A stretch of 64,000 nucleotides of DNA from Darksidea phi (Eukaryota > Ascomycota > Dothideomycetes > Pleosporales > Lentitheciaceae), in contig JASJFT010000058.1 of the NCBI GenBank assembly GCA_030770425.1, positions 124,001-188,000 on the forward strand. The letters run 5' to 3'. Position 1 is the first letter of the stretch. Each line of letters opens with the position of its first letter. Shown here piece by piece: positions 34,744-46,931 of the stretch. A program made the translations under genes and the position numbers. Under the pieces are notes generated by a model. It was not told the DNA's origin. It made no database searches and saw only the letters and a list, made by a program, of their open reading frames with translations.

Positions 34744-36296
34744 ATGTCAGCCAACGACACCTACCAAGACCCGCTCAACTCGCGGTATTCGAGCTCCGAG
34801 ATGAAGTACCTCTTCAGTCCGCGCAACCGCTTCAGTACCTGGCGCCAGCTCTGGATTTGGCTTGCCGAATCAGAAAAAGAGCTCGGCCTGGATATCACCG
34901 ACGACGCTATCTCACAGATGAAGCAGCACCAAGTCATACAGGATGAGGAGTTCAAGGTTGCGGCGGAGGAAGAGAAGAAGAGGAGGCATGATGTCATGGC
35001 GCATGTGCATGCTTTTGGGTTGAAGGCACCGGCGGCGGCGGGGGTCATTCATTGGGGAGCTACTAGTTGTTATTGTACTGATAATGCGGATTTAGTAGGT
35101 CGCCTTTCGAGGTGGATAATGAGAAGTGCTGATGTGGTCGTAGATCTTCCTAAGGGATGGGTTGGACATCCTGCTTCCTAAACTGGCAACGGTCATTGAG
35201 AAGCTGTCGAATTTCGCAAAGCAGTACAAGAGCTTGCCGTGTCTAGCTTATACACATCTTCAGCCGGCTCAGCTGACGACTGTGGGCAAGCGGGCGTGCT
35301 TGTGGGTTCAGGATCTGCTCAAAGACTTGAAGAATCTGGAGCGTGCAAGGGATGACCTAAGGTTCAGGGGTGTCAAAGGCACGACTGGAACTCAGGTACA
35401 ACCTTCAAATTCTCCTTATATACAATGAACTAACATACCCGCAGGCGTCTTTCCTCCAAATCTTTGACGGTGACCACTCCAAGGTCGACCAACTAGATGA
35501 GCTCGTCACCCAGAAAGCCGGGTTTACTTCCGCCTACATAATATCTAGCCAAACCTACACGCGGAAAATCGACGCCGACGTTCTCAATGCCCTCTCCTCC
35601 TTCGGTGCAACGTGCGAGCATATCGGCCAAGCTATACGCCTCCTCGCCTCCTTTAAGGAGCTGGAAGAGCCTTTCGAGTCCACCCAGATTGGTTCATCCG
35701 CTATGGCTTACAAACGTAATCCCATGCGTAGCGAACGTCTCTGTTCGCTTGGCCGTAAGCTGAGGAATCTAAATGCGGATGCCTCGGCAACATATGCGGC
35801 GCAGTGGATGGAGAGAACGCTGGATGATAGTGCGATCCGGAGAATGTGTCTACCGCAGTCATTCCTCGCCGCTGATGCATCACTTATTCTTCTCAACAAC
35901 ATCGCTTCAGGGCTAGTCGTCTACCCCGCCGTCATCAAGAAGCGCGTCGATGCCGAGCTCCCGTTTATGGCAACTGAGAACATCATCATGGCGCTCGTTA
36001 AGAAGAACATCTCCCGCCAAGATGCCCATGAAGAGATCCGTGTTCTTAGTCACGAAGCTGGCGCGCAGGTCAAGCAGCACGGACGCGATAATGATCTGTT
36101 GGACAGGATTCGGCGGACAAAGTTCTTTAAGCCGATTCTGGGCGAACTGGATGATTTGCTGAGGCCGGACACGTTTATTGGGAGATGTCCGCAGCAAGTG
36201 GAGGCTTTCTATGAGAAGGAGGTTAGTGTGGCGTTGAAGAAGTATGTTGATGCGGGGACGTTGAAGGTTGGAGAGGCGGCAGAGTTGCATGTCTAG
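34744..36296 (+). CDS. ADE13: Adenylosuccinate lyase
   Basis: Three exons (34744-35094, 35144-35395, 35445-36296; introns of about 49 bases) encode 484 residues, the usual length. The text opens [20 protein letters not shown] and contains [43 protein letters not shown] and the fumarate lyase signature [15 protein letters not shown] (about 284-298). Catalytic residues of the superfamily (the His in THLQPAQ and the flexible Ser loop) are present. The enzyme acts twice in purine synthesis: it releases fumarate from SAICAR to give AICAR and from adenylosuccinate to give AMP. The start in gccaccATG is preferred over an upstream in-frame TTG. Both introns are fixed by unbroken family text. Very secure. 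Confidence 0.96.
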
Positions 36297-36725
36297 AGTC
36301 TACGTTAGATGTGCAGGCGGTGGAACAGGGAGAATAAACCAAGCTTACATACGAAGGAATTTGTAAGTCAAAGCTCATGGAGGTAAGGATATGAATGAGT
36401 AGACAAATTTCTTCGAGCAACCACCGTTTTTTTTGGCCCTTTGATTGTCTTTGGTTGTAGGGTCTCGGAAACCACTCGTATGCAGACATCTGCCTGTGGA
36501 CAATCTTGCACGTGCTTTCGCGTGCTTTCCGTGATCGAACCTTCCCCGTCCAGAACGCACTAGAGCAACCTTGTCCTACCCACACCGAACCCTCGTACAA
36601 GACACTTCCACAACCATCTGTTCTTTGCCAATAACCGCCTTCCTCTCCAATCAACATCCATTGCGAACTCGAATTCGTTTCAACAATCCAATGACGTTTG
36701 ATTAACCCATCCATTACCCCGCACC
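36297..36725. other. Intergenic, short promoter region
   Basis: About 430 bases between ADE13 and the SWIM-RING gene, with a T run near 36427-36434. No gene seen. Confidence 0.45.
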
Positions 36726-37952
36726 ATGCCTCCTAAGAAAGCTGTCCCTAAGAGGCGCGCTGGGAAGAAATCCGCTCTTGCATCCACCACACCCGTGCCG
36801 TCTGATAATGAAGTCGTTGACATGACGTCGCCGCCCAAACAAGTGATGCGGAAGAGGAAGTACGTGGTTTTGCGCTATCTGTTGTGAGGGAGTCCAACTA
36901 CTTATGCGAGTGTAGCCAACTCAGCTATGCAGAGCTCGATCAAGAGGATTTCGATGTTGGTTTCGAGGAGGTGCCCAAGAAGCAGACTAAGGTGACTGCG
37001 AAGAGCAAGAGTACTACGGTTACTAGAAAGACGGCGACCACTCTAGGTGAGGCAAAGACAAAGGTGAAGATGAGTACCGCAAAAAGAGGTCCAATCGTAC
37101 TCGATGACTCCGATGAAGAAGAGGAAGTACAACTTCCGCAGCCAAAATTGAAGGCGAATCCTGTAGCTACTCCGAGAGAAAAAGCAATACCCAAGAAGAA
37201 GAGCAGGGTGGCGGATGATGTGCTTGAGTATGATAAAAAGGGAAATGAAATCCGGAAGAGAGAGTATGTCCTTGCACATCTAACCGAGCTCAATTCCATA
37301 AAGAGGAATTACTGACAGAACCACCAGCTACGCAGAGGAGCCATCAAACAAGTTCCTGAGTAACAAGGCACGCGCTCTCACCGAACCACTCCACTTCATA
37401 AACAGAGAACGCTGCAACATGGAAGAAGCACCACGAGAAACCTTCACTATCGCAGGAAGCTCGTTCAACAACTGTTCGTCAACCCATGTGTCTCTTTAAA
37501 CCATCTATGGCAACCCTACTAACAAACCTTTAGATACAGTTGAGATAAGGCACGTCCCAACATGCACATGCATGGATTTCATCTTCCGCCGCACCCCCTG
37601 CAAACACATAATCTACACCATGGTCAAAGTACTCACGGTATCCATCAACTCACTACTACTCTACCAATACGCTCTCACATCCACCGAACTGCAGTCCATC
37701 TTCAACCAAGCACCAGCGGCTCCTCAAGTTGAAGTTCCCGGCGACGATACGGATCCGAACCGTAAGCCCATCGAAGGCGACTGTCCGATCTGCTTCATGG
37801 AGTTCGAAGAAGAGAGCGAGAAGATCGCGTACTGCAGAGCGCATTGTGGGAACAATGTACATGAATCGTGCATGGACACGTGGTTGAGGTCGCAGCGGCA
37901 GTCGTTTGGAAAGGGGACATGTCCGTATTGCCGGATGGATTGGGTCAGTTAG
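36726..37952 (+). CDS. SWIM zinc finger plus RING finger protein, probable E3 ubiquitin ligase
   Basis: Four exons (36726-36859, 36916-37263, 37328-37473, 37534-37952) encode 348 residues. The first 140 are lysine-rich and disordered (MPPKKAVPKRRAGKK, VLDDSDEEEEVQLP), suggesting a nuclear protein. A SWIM domain follows: FTIAGSSFNN then YTVEIRHVPTCTCMDF and CKHIIYTMVKVL, with the ligands Cys 220, Cys 222, Cys 232 and His 234 (CxC-x9-CxH). A C-terminal RING begins at Cys 293 (CPICFMEF), continues with YCRAHCGNNVHESCMDTW and ends with GTCPYCRMDW. SWIM followed by RING is the order in animal ZSWIM2 and MEKK1-like proteins; RING domains recruit E2 enzymes. Substrate unknown. The third intron uses a GTTCGT donor. 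Confidence 0.88.
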
Positions 37953-38994
37953 AGCGGGCTCGTTTTGCATCTCGAAATTGCAGACTCTCGACCTGTGTCT
38001 AGTACTCACAGGCATAATCGGCAAATCACCTCCTTTTCAGCTATGAAAATGTAATTCACACAGCTTTCGTATCAGCTCTACATGGTTAGTTTTTGTGTGT
38101 GTATGCGGGGAGGAAGGAGGGGTTTCAGGAGGAAAGCTGTATTGCGCAACTATGCTATTGTAGTAATGATATCTAACAACGAAACAATACATATACGAAG
38201 ACCGGCACTGATATAATATTCTTATACACTCCGTAATCGAACAGTTAACGTCGAAAAGCCTTGATCACTGATTCAACCTGGTTAGCGTTCAAAGTAAATA
38301 GATCTGCCTAGTCAAACATGAGCAGCAAACAAGGCTCTCTTAGGCATATGCATAATAGCGTTCCTTTCTTTGAGACGGAAATTGGCGTGTCTTTTCATCT
38401 TACGGCGGCTATTGCTCATGTACCGATAAGTAGAGGGGAAGATCGACCTACCTTGCATCATCAGCTTTTATATCATCTTTTTTGTGGATATGCAAGTTCA
38501 GGAGAAGATTCCCTTACTCTCAATTGTTGAGGTTTTGAGTGCCTCAAGTCATGATACAAACTTGCAACCTAGAATAGGTAGTATTCCATCACCGAGTCGA
38601 CACGTAGGATGTGGAGTATGAGGATTATGTAGGCTACATATAGCCCTCCTAACTAAAAAGCCTTGGCCGCCTTCAGGTGGATTCTCGCAGGTGTACTGAA
38701 GTGAATCGATCCCCCCGCAATGAATCCTTTTTCATAATAGTCGCCAGAATTACAAATCTCGCAAATATTGAGCAGCTTCATTGAAAAGCGCAACGGCGGT
38801 CAGCCTTCCAATCTTCGCATGCAAAGTATATATGCATTGGCGCAAATACGAGGCCGCCTTTTCCTAAGCAAATATTAACAGCCAAATTCCTGCACCAAGC
38901 ACGTAGCTCTCGATAGTTCGATGATTGAAAATTGAACTGCAGATGTGTGCAATCCTATAGGTAGAGAAGCTATGCAGTATATCATTCGGACCAT
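37953..38994. other. Intergenic, AT-rich, between convergent genes
   Basis: About 1 kb between two convergent 3' ends. AT-rich with a GTGTGTGTAT tract near 38093. A 70-codon frame at 38318 has no recognisable features. No gene called. Confidence 0.5.
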
Positions 38995-40776
38995 TCAGTC
39001 CATGTCATCAAAATAGGCGTCCTCGGCATCGAAGAACTCCTCATCGTCGTCAATTTCGTGGTCGTCATGTTTGATGTAGTGGTTCTCCTTATCGCTGCCG
39101 CCGTTGGATGCGTGAGGGAAACCCCTAGAATAAGCTGGAGGTCCATTAGAGTCGTGGTGGGCGGAGCCATCTTTGGGGCATCGTCGACCTCGTCGGCCCC
39201 GCCTGCCACGTCCGGTGATGCCTAGCTTGAGTTTCTCTTCGCGAAATTGGCTGAGAATGTCTCGACGAACAGAAGCAGATCCCATCCAAGAGTAGTACCT
39301 TATCGACACGATTAGTAATGGTCATGGTTGTCACAATTGACTCTGCGGAAGGCTTACCATGAAGCACGCCCATGACCGAAGCGACATCCCATATCCCAGC
39401 AACCCTTGTACGGAGCGTTCTTATCCAAGAATTCCTGGCGCGGAATTTCGGCCTGGCTATTCTCCATGCAGTCCAAGCACAAACCATCGAAGGCGAATTT
39501 GGCTTTTCGGACAGCAATGTTGACAGAGTTTTTGAAGTCGTGGAGGCAGGCACCGGAATAGCAGTTCGTGGTTTTAGGGGTGAACTTGAATTTCTCAAGT
39601 TCATTGATGATCTCGGCAAGCGGATACTTCTTAATAGCCTTGTCAATCGGCCAGCAGTCAAGTGCAATGAGCGCATCTTGGTAGTCGAAAGAAGTCTCTT
39701 TGCGACAGGCGCAAGTGGCACGGTGAAGCTTATCGAGAGGGAAGTACAGCTCTCTATCAAGGATGGACTGGATATGGGCACGAGCGGTCGTAAGCGGACC
39801 TAGAAGCGTCAGCACTGACGCTGTAATAGTAATTCAGAAGGCTTTCAGGCCGTTTGCCATCAACGATTTCCTGAGGCGAGCCTGTATATGATGTGAATGG
39901 AGTTACATACCGTCGAGAATACGAGCGTCCTGATTGAGAGCTTGGAAGCTGCTCGGGTTGTGGGTGAAGATGTTGCCGTTGGTGTAGTAAGCGAGATATT
40001 TCGTGAGCTTCATAAAGCCTTCCGCGTGGTCGAACACACTGCAAGGAAACGCGAGGCAGCAGGCCGTCATCGGGGTGAGACCGAGGCCGTTATTTAGCGC
40101 GTGGTTGTAGCAATCAAGGAACCACGGCTTGATCTGCGTGTTTGGTGTACTATTAGGCAATGTGTCCGGTAGAAGGGCACCATTTCGAAATTACGTACTT
40201 TATCGATATGCTGCGGTGCGAAGCCGAACTGCTCGCCCACGCCAATAGCGACCCAGGCGCGTTCAGTGTGGGTGGCCTTGAGGTTAGCGGGAAGCGCTTT
40301 CGCTCCATTGTGGATGGCGCGAAGCCAGACTTCGAGCGCATAGCCGAAGCCAGTGCCCTTGTTCTCGAAGGTGACAAGTGCCTGTTGTGTCAGTATTAGT
40401 ATTGCAACGCCTCGTGCGATACGAAGACACGTAGATTCGCGCGCTTTCTCTCTCGCCGGAGCAGCAGACTCATTTGCGGCCGAAATGGAAGGGATGGAAG
40501 GGGCGAGGAGCGACAGTGCGTAAGGGACTGGAGAATACCTACCAACTCAGGACGACTACGGAATAGACCGGACAGAAAGGTCGAGTGCTTATTCAAGACG
40601 GCGCGAGAGCAACGGAACTGGACAGTCCGCGCGCGCTTGGGCTGCGGGTCCGTCGGTTTCTCGATGGGAGGCTTTGGAGGAGTGAGTTGGATGGTGAAAT
40701 CGCTATCATTGGCGATAGTGATCTGAAGGGCGCCGCCGGCGAGGTTGGTCGCGCGGGCATAGTTCGAGGCGTCCAT
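38995..40776 (-). CDS. Uncharacterised fungal protein with a BTB/POZ-like N-terminal segment and Cys-rich middle
   Basis: Five exons (40543-40776, 40199-40381, 39911-40133, 39358-39799, 38995-39298) join without a frame error to 461 residues. After a disordered start, FRCSRAVLNKHSTFLSGLFR resembles the opening of a BTB/POZ fold, and the helical text that follows (TFENKGTGFGYALEVWLRAI, TERAWVAIGVGEQFGF) suits the rest of it. The middle has conserved-looking Cys/His text (RATCACRKETSFDYQDALIA, TTNCYSGACLHDFKNS, LCLDCMENS, GCWDMGCRFGHGRASW) that could bind metal. The C-terminus is basic (GRGRRGRRGRRC) then acidic (DDHEIDDDEEFFDAED). BTB assignment is tentative; such fungal proteins are poorly characterised. 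The start is the ATG at 40776, since the frame further up has only a GTG. Confidence 0.82.
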
Positions 40777-41510
40777 TCTGGCGACGCTGGCGAGGTCGCG
40801 TGGTGTGGTGGTGCTTGTCGAAGGATGTTGATGAGGTGAGGTGGAGGAAGCGCTTGGAGACAAGAAGCTCGTGGGCACTTAAGGAAGGAGCGACTGGACC
40901 CTTACGGAGCGGAAAAACTACTTCATAAGCGACGAATGAGAATGAAAAATGGAGGCAAGCAAGATAGATGCCCCGGGTGAAATGGTGGAGGTGATGGTGA
41001 ACGCCTTCGGATAGTGTCGTTCCTCCCAGTGCTGGTTCTCTCCGACCTCCAGCGTACTTTGACCATCCCGACTTCGCGGAATATTAAGAGATACGGAACG
41101 AGGCTCTATATCGAGCGGCCCGATCGAGAAAACTCACTGTGCTAGATATGATCTGTACTAACACGGTCTGTTTGAAACCAGCTCTTACTCTAATCTCGAC
41201 CGAAGACACCGAAAAGGACAATGGAAACCCGAGTAGTGTGGAAGAGGCGGGAATTTTCAGGTCCGGGCTGGTCCATAAGTAGACAACTCACCATTGTGAC
41301 GGACATGCACGTCTAATAGACTGAGGGTATAATCTTGCGAACCAGAAAGCCATACTCCAAAAGATCTCCCGCTTGACGCCTTACCGATGCAAACCCTCGT
41401 ACACCAGCTACCAATGTCCAAGCCCCTAGTCCAAGCCTTAACCCTACATCCACATTGTAATGTATCTGAAAAAAAGAAGCCCAAGAATGACTATCCACCC
41501 TAAGTTTTCA
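40777..41510. other. Intergenic, upstream of the BTB-like gene
   Basis: About 730 bases between two minus-strand genes. No recognisable gene; short frames only. Confidence 0.5.
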
Positions 41511-42707
41511 CTACACCGCCTTGGCCTTCCCTTTACTTTCATGCTCAGTCGCTACGAGAGGTGCAGAAGCATCACCATCATCTCCCATTTCGACATCCTC
41601 CCCGGTCGCTCTCCATTCTGAACTTCGTCGATTCATTCTAGGTTCCCTTGGACTCGCAAGTGGGCTGGTAGGGACGGGTCCAATGCTGCCGTTGATACTA
41701 TCGGTCCGGCCATGGCCCAATAATCCGCTGCGTACACTCAGACCATCTGCGTTCTGCTTGTTGGCGTAATAACTATTGCGCTCGCTACTGAGGATGGGGG
41801 CTGCTACCCCAGAGGAGGAATAGACACTGGCGCGTTCCGCATTGGCAAAGCCACTTACTCCACCCGGCCTGTTTTGTGGACTGTAAATGGTGTCGGCAGC
41901 GCCAGATAGAACGCTAAGCGGAAGGGACTCTCGACTGCCACCCCAGACAGATGATGGCGCTAAGGCGCGAACAGAGGCGTTGGTATCGAGGGAATTTCTG
42001 CGGCGGCGCTTAGAGGAGGAGGCTAGCGTCAGAATCGATGCATTGTCCGTAAGGATGTTATTTGCAGTCGCGGCCGAGTAGGTTTGAGGATTTGATTGCG
42101 GCGCTAGATGCTGAGGTATGGCCGACGGCGGAGGAGAGGTTGGGAACTGGTGCGAGAAATGGACTGGCGGCGCATTAGCAGCTTGCGCGGTCTGAGCAGG
42201 CCCTGCGCCCAACACGTTGGATGGAGCGGTAGATTGTATAGTTGTAAGGGTGGTGGTCAGAGATCGCTCTGACTGGCTCGGAGACGAAAATGTACTGTTC
42301 CCGCCTATGGTGTTGCTCATGCCGGTTTCCGCTTTCGACCTTCCCGAATAGATAGTTTCGGGGTTGGTAGCCACCGTCGGCGCAGTTGACTTGTTGCTCT
42401 TTGCTAGTGCGCGGTGCTGGCCTGCATTGCCGCTTTCCTCAACTGAGGAAAAGCTTTCGGTAGATCGAGGCGTGACGGGGCTGGAGATGGAGAGATGGTC
42501 GACGCCATTCCCGTTCCCATTGCCGTTTACATACCCAGACTCTGGGTAAGGATTGTTCTTCGCCGCTGTCTTCTTAGATTTTGGCGGCACCAAGCCCTGA
42601 TTTTTCTTCCCGGAAGCGTTCGGAGAGTCGGAGGAGGATTTCAGGTTCGCGAGGCGCTTCATCCAGCCCGCGAAGGGGCGCTTGCGAATGTGTCGGTCTT
42701 TGGACAT
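41511..42707 (-). CDS. Uncharacterised low-complexity protein with conserved basic N-terminus
   Basis: A single exon of 399 codons. The N-terminus MSKDRHIRKRPFAGWMKRLA is basic with aromatic residues and looks like the only ordered, conserved part; it could form an amphipathic helix. The remainder is Ser/Thr/Asn/Pro-rich with an NGNGNGNG run, a basic cluster SSKRRRRNSLD that could be a nuclear signal or phosphosite, and an acidic stretch EDVEMGDDGD before the end. I recognise no domain. The ATG at 42707 is chosen because it begins the basic conserved-looking segment; upstream in-frame codons are leader-like. Similar fungal proteins have been given channel-like names in annotations without support from sequence features seen here. 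Confidence 0.78.
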   Translation of the reverse strand: MSKDRHIRKRPFAGWMKRLANLKSSSDSPNASGKKNQGLVPPKSKKTAAKNNPYPESGYVNGNGNGNGVDHLSISSPVTPRSTESFSSVEESGNAGQHRALAKSNKSTAPTVATNPETIYSGRSKAETGMSNTIGGNSTFSSPSQSERSLTTTLTTIQSTAPSNVLGAGPAQTAQAANAPPVHFSHQFPTSPPPSAIPQHLAPQSNPQTYSAATANNILTDNASILTLASSSKRRRRNSLDTNASVRALAPSSVWGGSRESLPLSVLSGAADTIYSPQNRPGGVSGFANAERASVYSSSGVAAPILSSERNSYYANKQNADGLSVRSGLLGHGRTDSINGSIGPVPTSPLASPREPRMNRRSSEWRATGEDVEMGDDGDASAPLVATEHESKGKAKAV

Positions 42708-43370
42708 ATTTATCAGTACAATTTGGAAGAAAGTATGCGAAACGAAAAGGGAGGGAAGACGTGAGGGGTTGGAGGGGTGTTGGTGCGGCAATGGCTGCGT
42801 AAGAGGGAAGCTTACCATGGGGTCTCGACGCGGGTTCGGCGGTGGCCATGCCGTTGACGCTAGAACAATCGCCGCCGTGTGAATTCGAGGGACGATTCAG
42901 GTGCTCTGCTGGCGAGCCGGCGGAAGTACTTGGCGGGTAATTCACAGGCTCGGGGTGCCTCCACGTGGAATATATTGACGATGACGAGGCTGCCAGTGGT
43001 GGATGGTCGAACAGCGAGAGCCGGCGGGAAGAGTAGCTGGGCGATTACGTAGACGGCCCTTATGCGCTGGAGCGCGACCGCATTAAGAATGAGGCGGGTC
43101 AGAACGGCCTCGGGGATGTTTCGCGGCCTGTGCCAGGATTGCCGGTGCGTGTTTGGTGTTGAGCCGCGAATCGCGGAGGCGCTCAGACTATCCCGTTTCA
43201 GGGCCCCGGCAGCTGCCCGTGCCAGGGTGCGTACATCGTCGCCTCCGTCTGGATTGTATCCCGCCACCCCTCGTCACAAGCAGCCCCCATTCACCAGCTC
43301 TTTCGATGACATGGTCGCATACGGTTCGATCTCTCCGTCCGCAGGAGGTTAGAAGCGCCCATGGCCTATC
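42708..43370. promoter_or_regulatory. Divergent intergenic region between the low-complexity gene and MLH3
   Basis: 663 bases separate two divergent starts. It contains the palindrome CCACGTGG (42961-42968), which includes the E-box CACGTG bound by bHLH factors. Whether it is used is unknown. Open frames on both strands here look like chance frames in GC-rich sequence. Confidence 0.35.
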
Positions 43371-46300
43371 ATGACCCTAGAGCACGAGCGTGGAGGGGTA
43401 GTTGGCATGAAGACTGGACGCGATAGGAGCATCCTGCCTCTGCCGGAGGAGGTTGTAGCCCAGATCAAGTCCTCGACTGCGATAGTGTCCCTTACCGATG
43501 CGGTTCTAGAGCTGCTGAAGAATGCACTGGACGCTAAAGCAACGAGGATCGAAGCTGCGGTTGACTTCGCTCGCGGAGCATGTTCAGTTGAAGACGATGG
43601 TCTGGGAATAGCTCCCAATGAATTTAGAGAGGATGGGGGCCTAGGCAAACTCTATTGTTCGTCATCGTAGCCACATAATCTTCGCCGTTACTGACACGGC
43701 TCAGGCACTTCCAAGTATCACGCTGAAGAGGCATGTCTCGGACGCAATGGGACCTTTCTTGCCTCGCTTGCCGCCATGTCGCTCTTGACCATCGCCTCCC
43801 GACATCATGAGCATCGATCACATAACATGATGACCTTCCATCACTCGAAACCCATAGATCGACGGCTACCGGCCCCGCCACAGCACGAGGTGTACGAGAA
43901 GCACGGCACTCGGGTGACAGTGTGGAATTTGTTTGGAAACTTGCCTGTCAGAGTCAAACAGCGAGCGATGTTGGTGGAACAGAAGACCGAACATGACCGC
44001 TTGTGGAAGAGATTGGAAAGAGAAGTCACTGGTCTCCTGCTCAGCTGGTGCGGGCAGGTGTCGCTGAAAATTCGAGATATGAACGGTAAAACATTCTTTA
44101 GCTTCTCGAACACGACCCGTACCTCAGATACGGCTAGTCTCCGCTCATCTTGGCTCAACTATACGCTTAATGTTTTGACCCAAGCCAACTACATCCTCAT
44201 TGACGAATGGCCGTCCTGGGTTCCTACATCTGCGTCCACTTCAACTATCTCCATCCAGGGCGCTATTTCGCGCGACCCAGCGCCCAGCAAGCGCGTACAG
44301 TTCCTCTCGTTCGGTATCAGGCCTCTCTCAGTAGAGTTTGGGAACAATGAGCTGTACGACGAAGTGAACCGGATTTTTTCTCAATCCAGCTTTGGCACCG
44401 TTGAGGATGATGCAAGAATTGACGAGAATGGGAAGGTCCGACGACAAAACGACAAGCGATTCAAGAGCGACGGTTATACGAACAGACAGCTAACAGCACG
44501 GAAAGGAGTCGATCGGTACCCGATGTTCCATCTGCGCATAACACTGAAGGGGGATCCAAGTTCCGAACAGCTAGGAGAGCAATTCATGGATGACGACACT
44601 AATCTCCAAGCGGTAATGGAGGTGCTGGGGGAGATGATAACACAATGGTTATCAGCACATCACTTCCGGCTGCGCAAAACTCGACTGAAACGGAACGTCG
44701 AAAGTAGCCCATCTACGCCCATTGAAGACGATGACACAGAAAACGGGCTAGAATCTGATATGTCGTTGCAGCCCAAAATGTCTGCTATTGGCTCCCGTGC
44801 ATCCGAACTTTGTAACCGCAAAAGAAAGCGATTCAGGCCATCTGCCCAAGTATCGACTTTCGAGCGAACGCAGCACCGAGCTTTCGCTGAGTGGTCTCGT
44901 GTCAAGAGTGGAAAGGTCGACTTTTTCGACAACTTTAGCGCAACTGCAAATTCTATGAAGAACCGGAAACCAGCCGGGCCCCCGAGCAAATTGACAACCT
45001 CCGAGCCCCAAACCCGCCCTCGGTCACCCGATAGTTTTGCTAAATTTGATGCCAAGCCGTTACTGGCGGGCTCTCTCAATGGAACTGCCGGTCAGGAGCA
45101 CCCTGTCCATGAGCCACCGCGCTCTGAGGAAGACCAGGTTGATGAGGTAATGATCTGGACAGACCCGTCGACTAGACAGACCTTCTTACTTAACGCACGT
45201 ACTGGATGCGTCTTACCTCGCCCCCCATCAAGGCCGCTTAGTGGTCCCTGCATTCTCCCACGACAAGGCACGCTCAACGATTATGACAAAGCACTTCAAC
45301 TTGCTAAAAAACCAGCTACATCAGACAAGTCATCGACTCCGTGGCTAAACGGGGTTTTAGAATCATGGGACAACCCTGTTTTCAAGTGTGTCCAGAAAGG
45401 CATTCAGCAAGCTTGTCATCACGAACATCAACTTGACGACCGTGATCACAAGCAAAGGAATCGCTTTGAGCCCACTTGTGAGGACATCGAAAAGGTGCTC
45501 AACGAATCCTCCACGGTCAACACTGCCAAGTTACACAAGGCGGGCCTTGAAAATGCCCATATACTAGCACAGCTAGACAAGAAGTTCATCCTCGCTAAGA
45601 CGCAGGACAGTGCATCTAATACTGGACCCGCAACCGAGGCACTGGTTTTGATAGATCAACATGCAGCAGATGAACGCGCGCAGGTTGAAGCGCTCTTTAT
45701 CGAGCTTTGCATGCCTCCACCGAAAAATCACACCCATTCAGGATATTGCTCGAAGCTTGGCCACCAATCGCATGTCTCTTTTACCGTATTAGAGAAGCCG
45801 ATTCAATTCGTCATATCCAACCAAGAACAAGGACATTTCATCACACATGCTGCTCGCTTCGCTGCCTGGGGCATTTTGCTCGATGTCGAGCCATTAACGC
45901 GCACCTCAGCAAGGCAACAATCAGTTCTGTCGGTGACGACATTGCCCCCGGTCATATCTGAACGATGTAGAGCAGATCCTCAAGTTCTCATCACTTTTCT
46001 CCGCTCTGCTGTCTGGAAGTATGTAGACGCCACTAATACGCTCCCTCTTGTCGGCGGCAATTCGCACCCGAATGACGAACCAACATCATGGGTCAGACGC
46101 CTCTCAACCTGTCCAGAAGGCCTCATCGACTTGATCAACTCCCGCGCTTGTCGCTCTGCGATCATGTTCAACGATGAGCTAAGCTTGGACAAGTGTAAAG
46201 AGTTGGTGAAGAGGCTGTCAGAATGCGTGTTCCCATTCACCTGTGCGCATGGAAGGCCGAGCATGGTACCTTTGGTCAATTTGGGTGCTGTGGGGGATAC

Positions 46301-46388
46301 TGGTCCTACAGGTACTGGCTATGAGGACGCAAACGAGAACAAGAAAGGCAGTTTCATGAAAGCTTGGAAGAACTGGAAGCACAAGTGA
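43371..46388 (+). CDS. MLH3: DNA mismatch repair protein of the MutL family, Mlh3 type
   Basis: Two exons (43371-43656 and 43705-46388, 48-base intron with GTTCGT donor) encode 989 residues. The N-terminal GHKL ATPase has LELLKNALDAKATRI, VEDDGLGI, GGLGKLYCTSKYHA (formed over the intron), NGTFLASLAAMS and GTRVTVWNLFGNLPVR. The C-terminal domain carries an intact endonuclease motif DQHA-x2-E-x4-E (DQHAADERAQVE, about 746-757), then SRACRSAIMFNDELS and CAHGRPSM (about 942-949). These C-terminal features mark Mlh3, which pairs with Mlh1 and nicks DNA in mismatch repair and meiotic crossover formation. The middle, about 330-600, is poorly ordered. A second in-frame ATG at 43407 is an equally good start. 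Confidence 0.93.
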
Positions 46389-46931
46389 TGAGGTGTCGAT
46401 TTCAGATATGGGGTGAAATCCTGTGGTGTTATTTGTGTAGGACTACGGAACGGTTTCTTCCACTTATGATACCCTAGAATAGTTGCAATCGCATGTATCT
46501 TTATATTCCCTTGCTGACCTGAGGTGGGGTCTTTTTGTTGTTCATTAACTTATTAAAATTTACATCGAAGGAGTTTCTTTGTAGGAGTTTTGTACAATCA
46601 AGGTGCTATACCACACAGCTAGTACATGATAACAGATCTGTAGGAGCTGTACACTGCACTATCGGTCGGACAGGTGCTATTACGACCTATAAGAGGAAAT
46701 TTCAAATATTAACAGGACTCTTGTTGTATTTTCAATGTTAAAGCAATTTGTATCTTACTAAGCAACTCTGACCTCCGATTTCTCTTTGATGTACTGCAGT
46801 CTTCATCACCCGTAATAGCTGGCCCTGAAGCTGTTTCAATGCAAGTCTTATAAGCTTTGTTCAGCTTTTTGTCTTTAGCTGACGTTCCTGTAGCGTTCCT
46901 CGCCTCAAGCATGTGACGAGCCAGCACCACA
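46389..46931. other. Intergenic, AT-rich, no recognisable gene
   Basis: About 540 bases, strongly AT-rich near 46530-46760. It holds the 3' flank of MLH3 and the upstream region of the small hypothetical gene. Nothing else supported. Confidence 0.5.

Noticed and set aside
38318..38530. 70-codon frame between convergent genes
   Set aside because: No recognisable motif and AT-rich context; likely chance.
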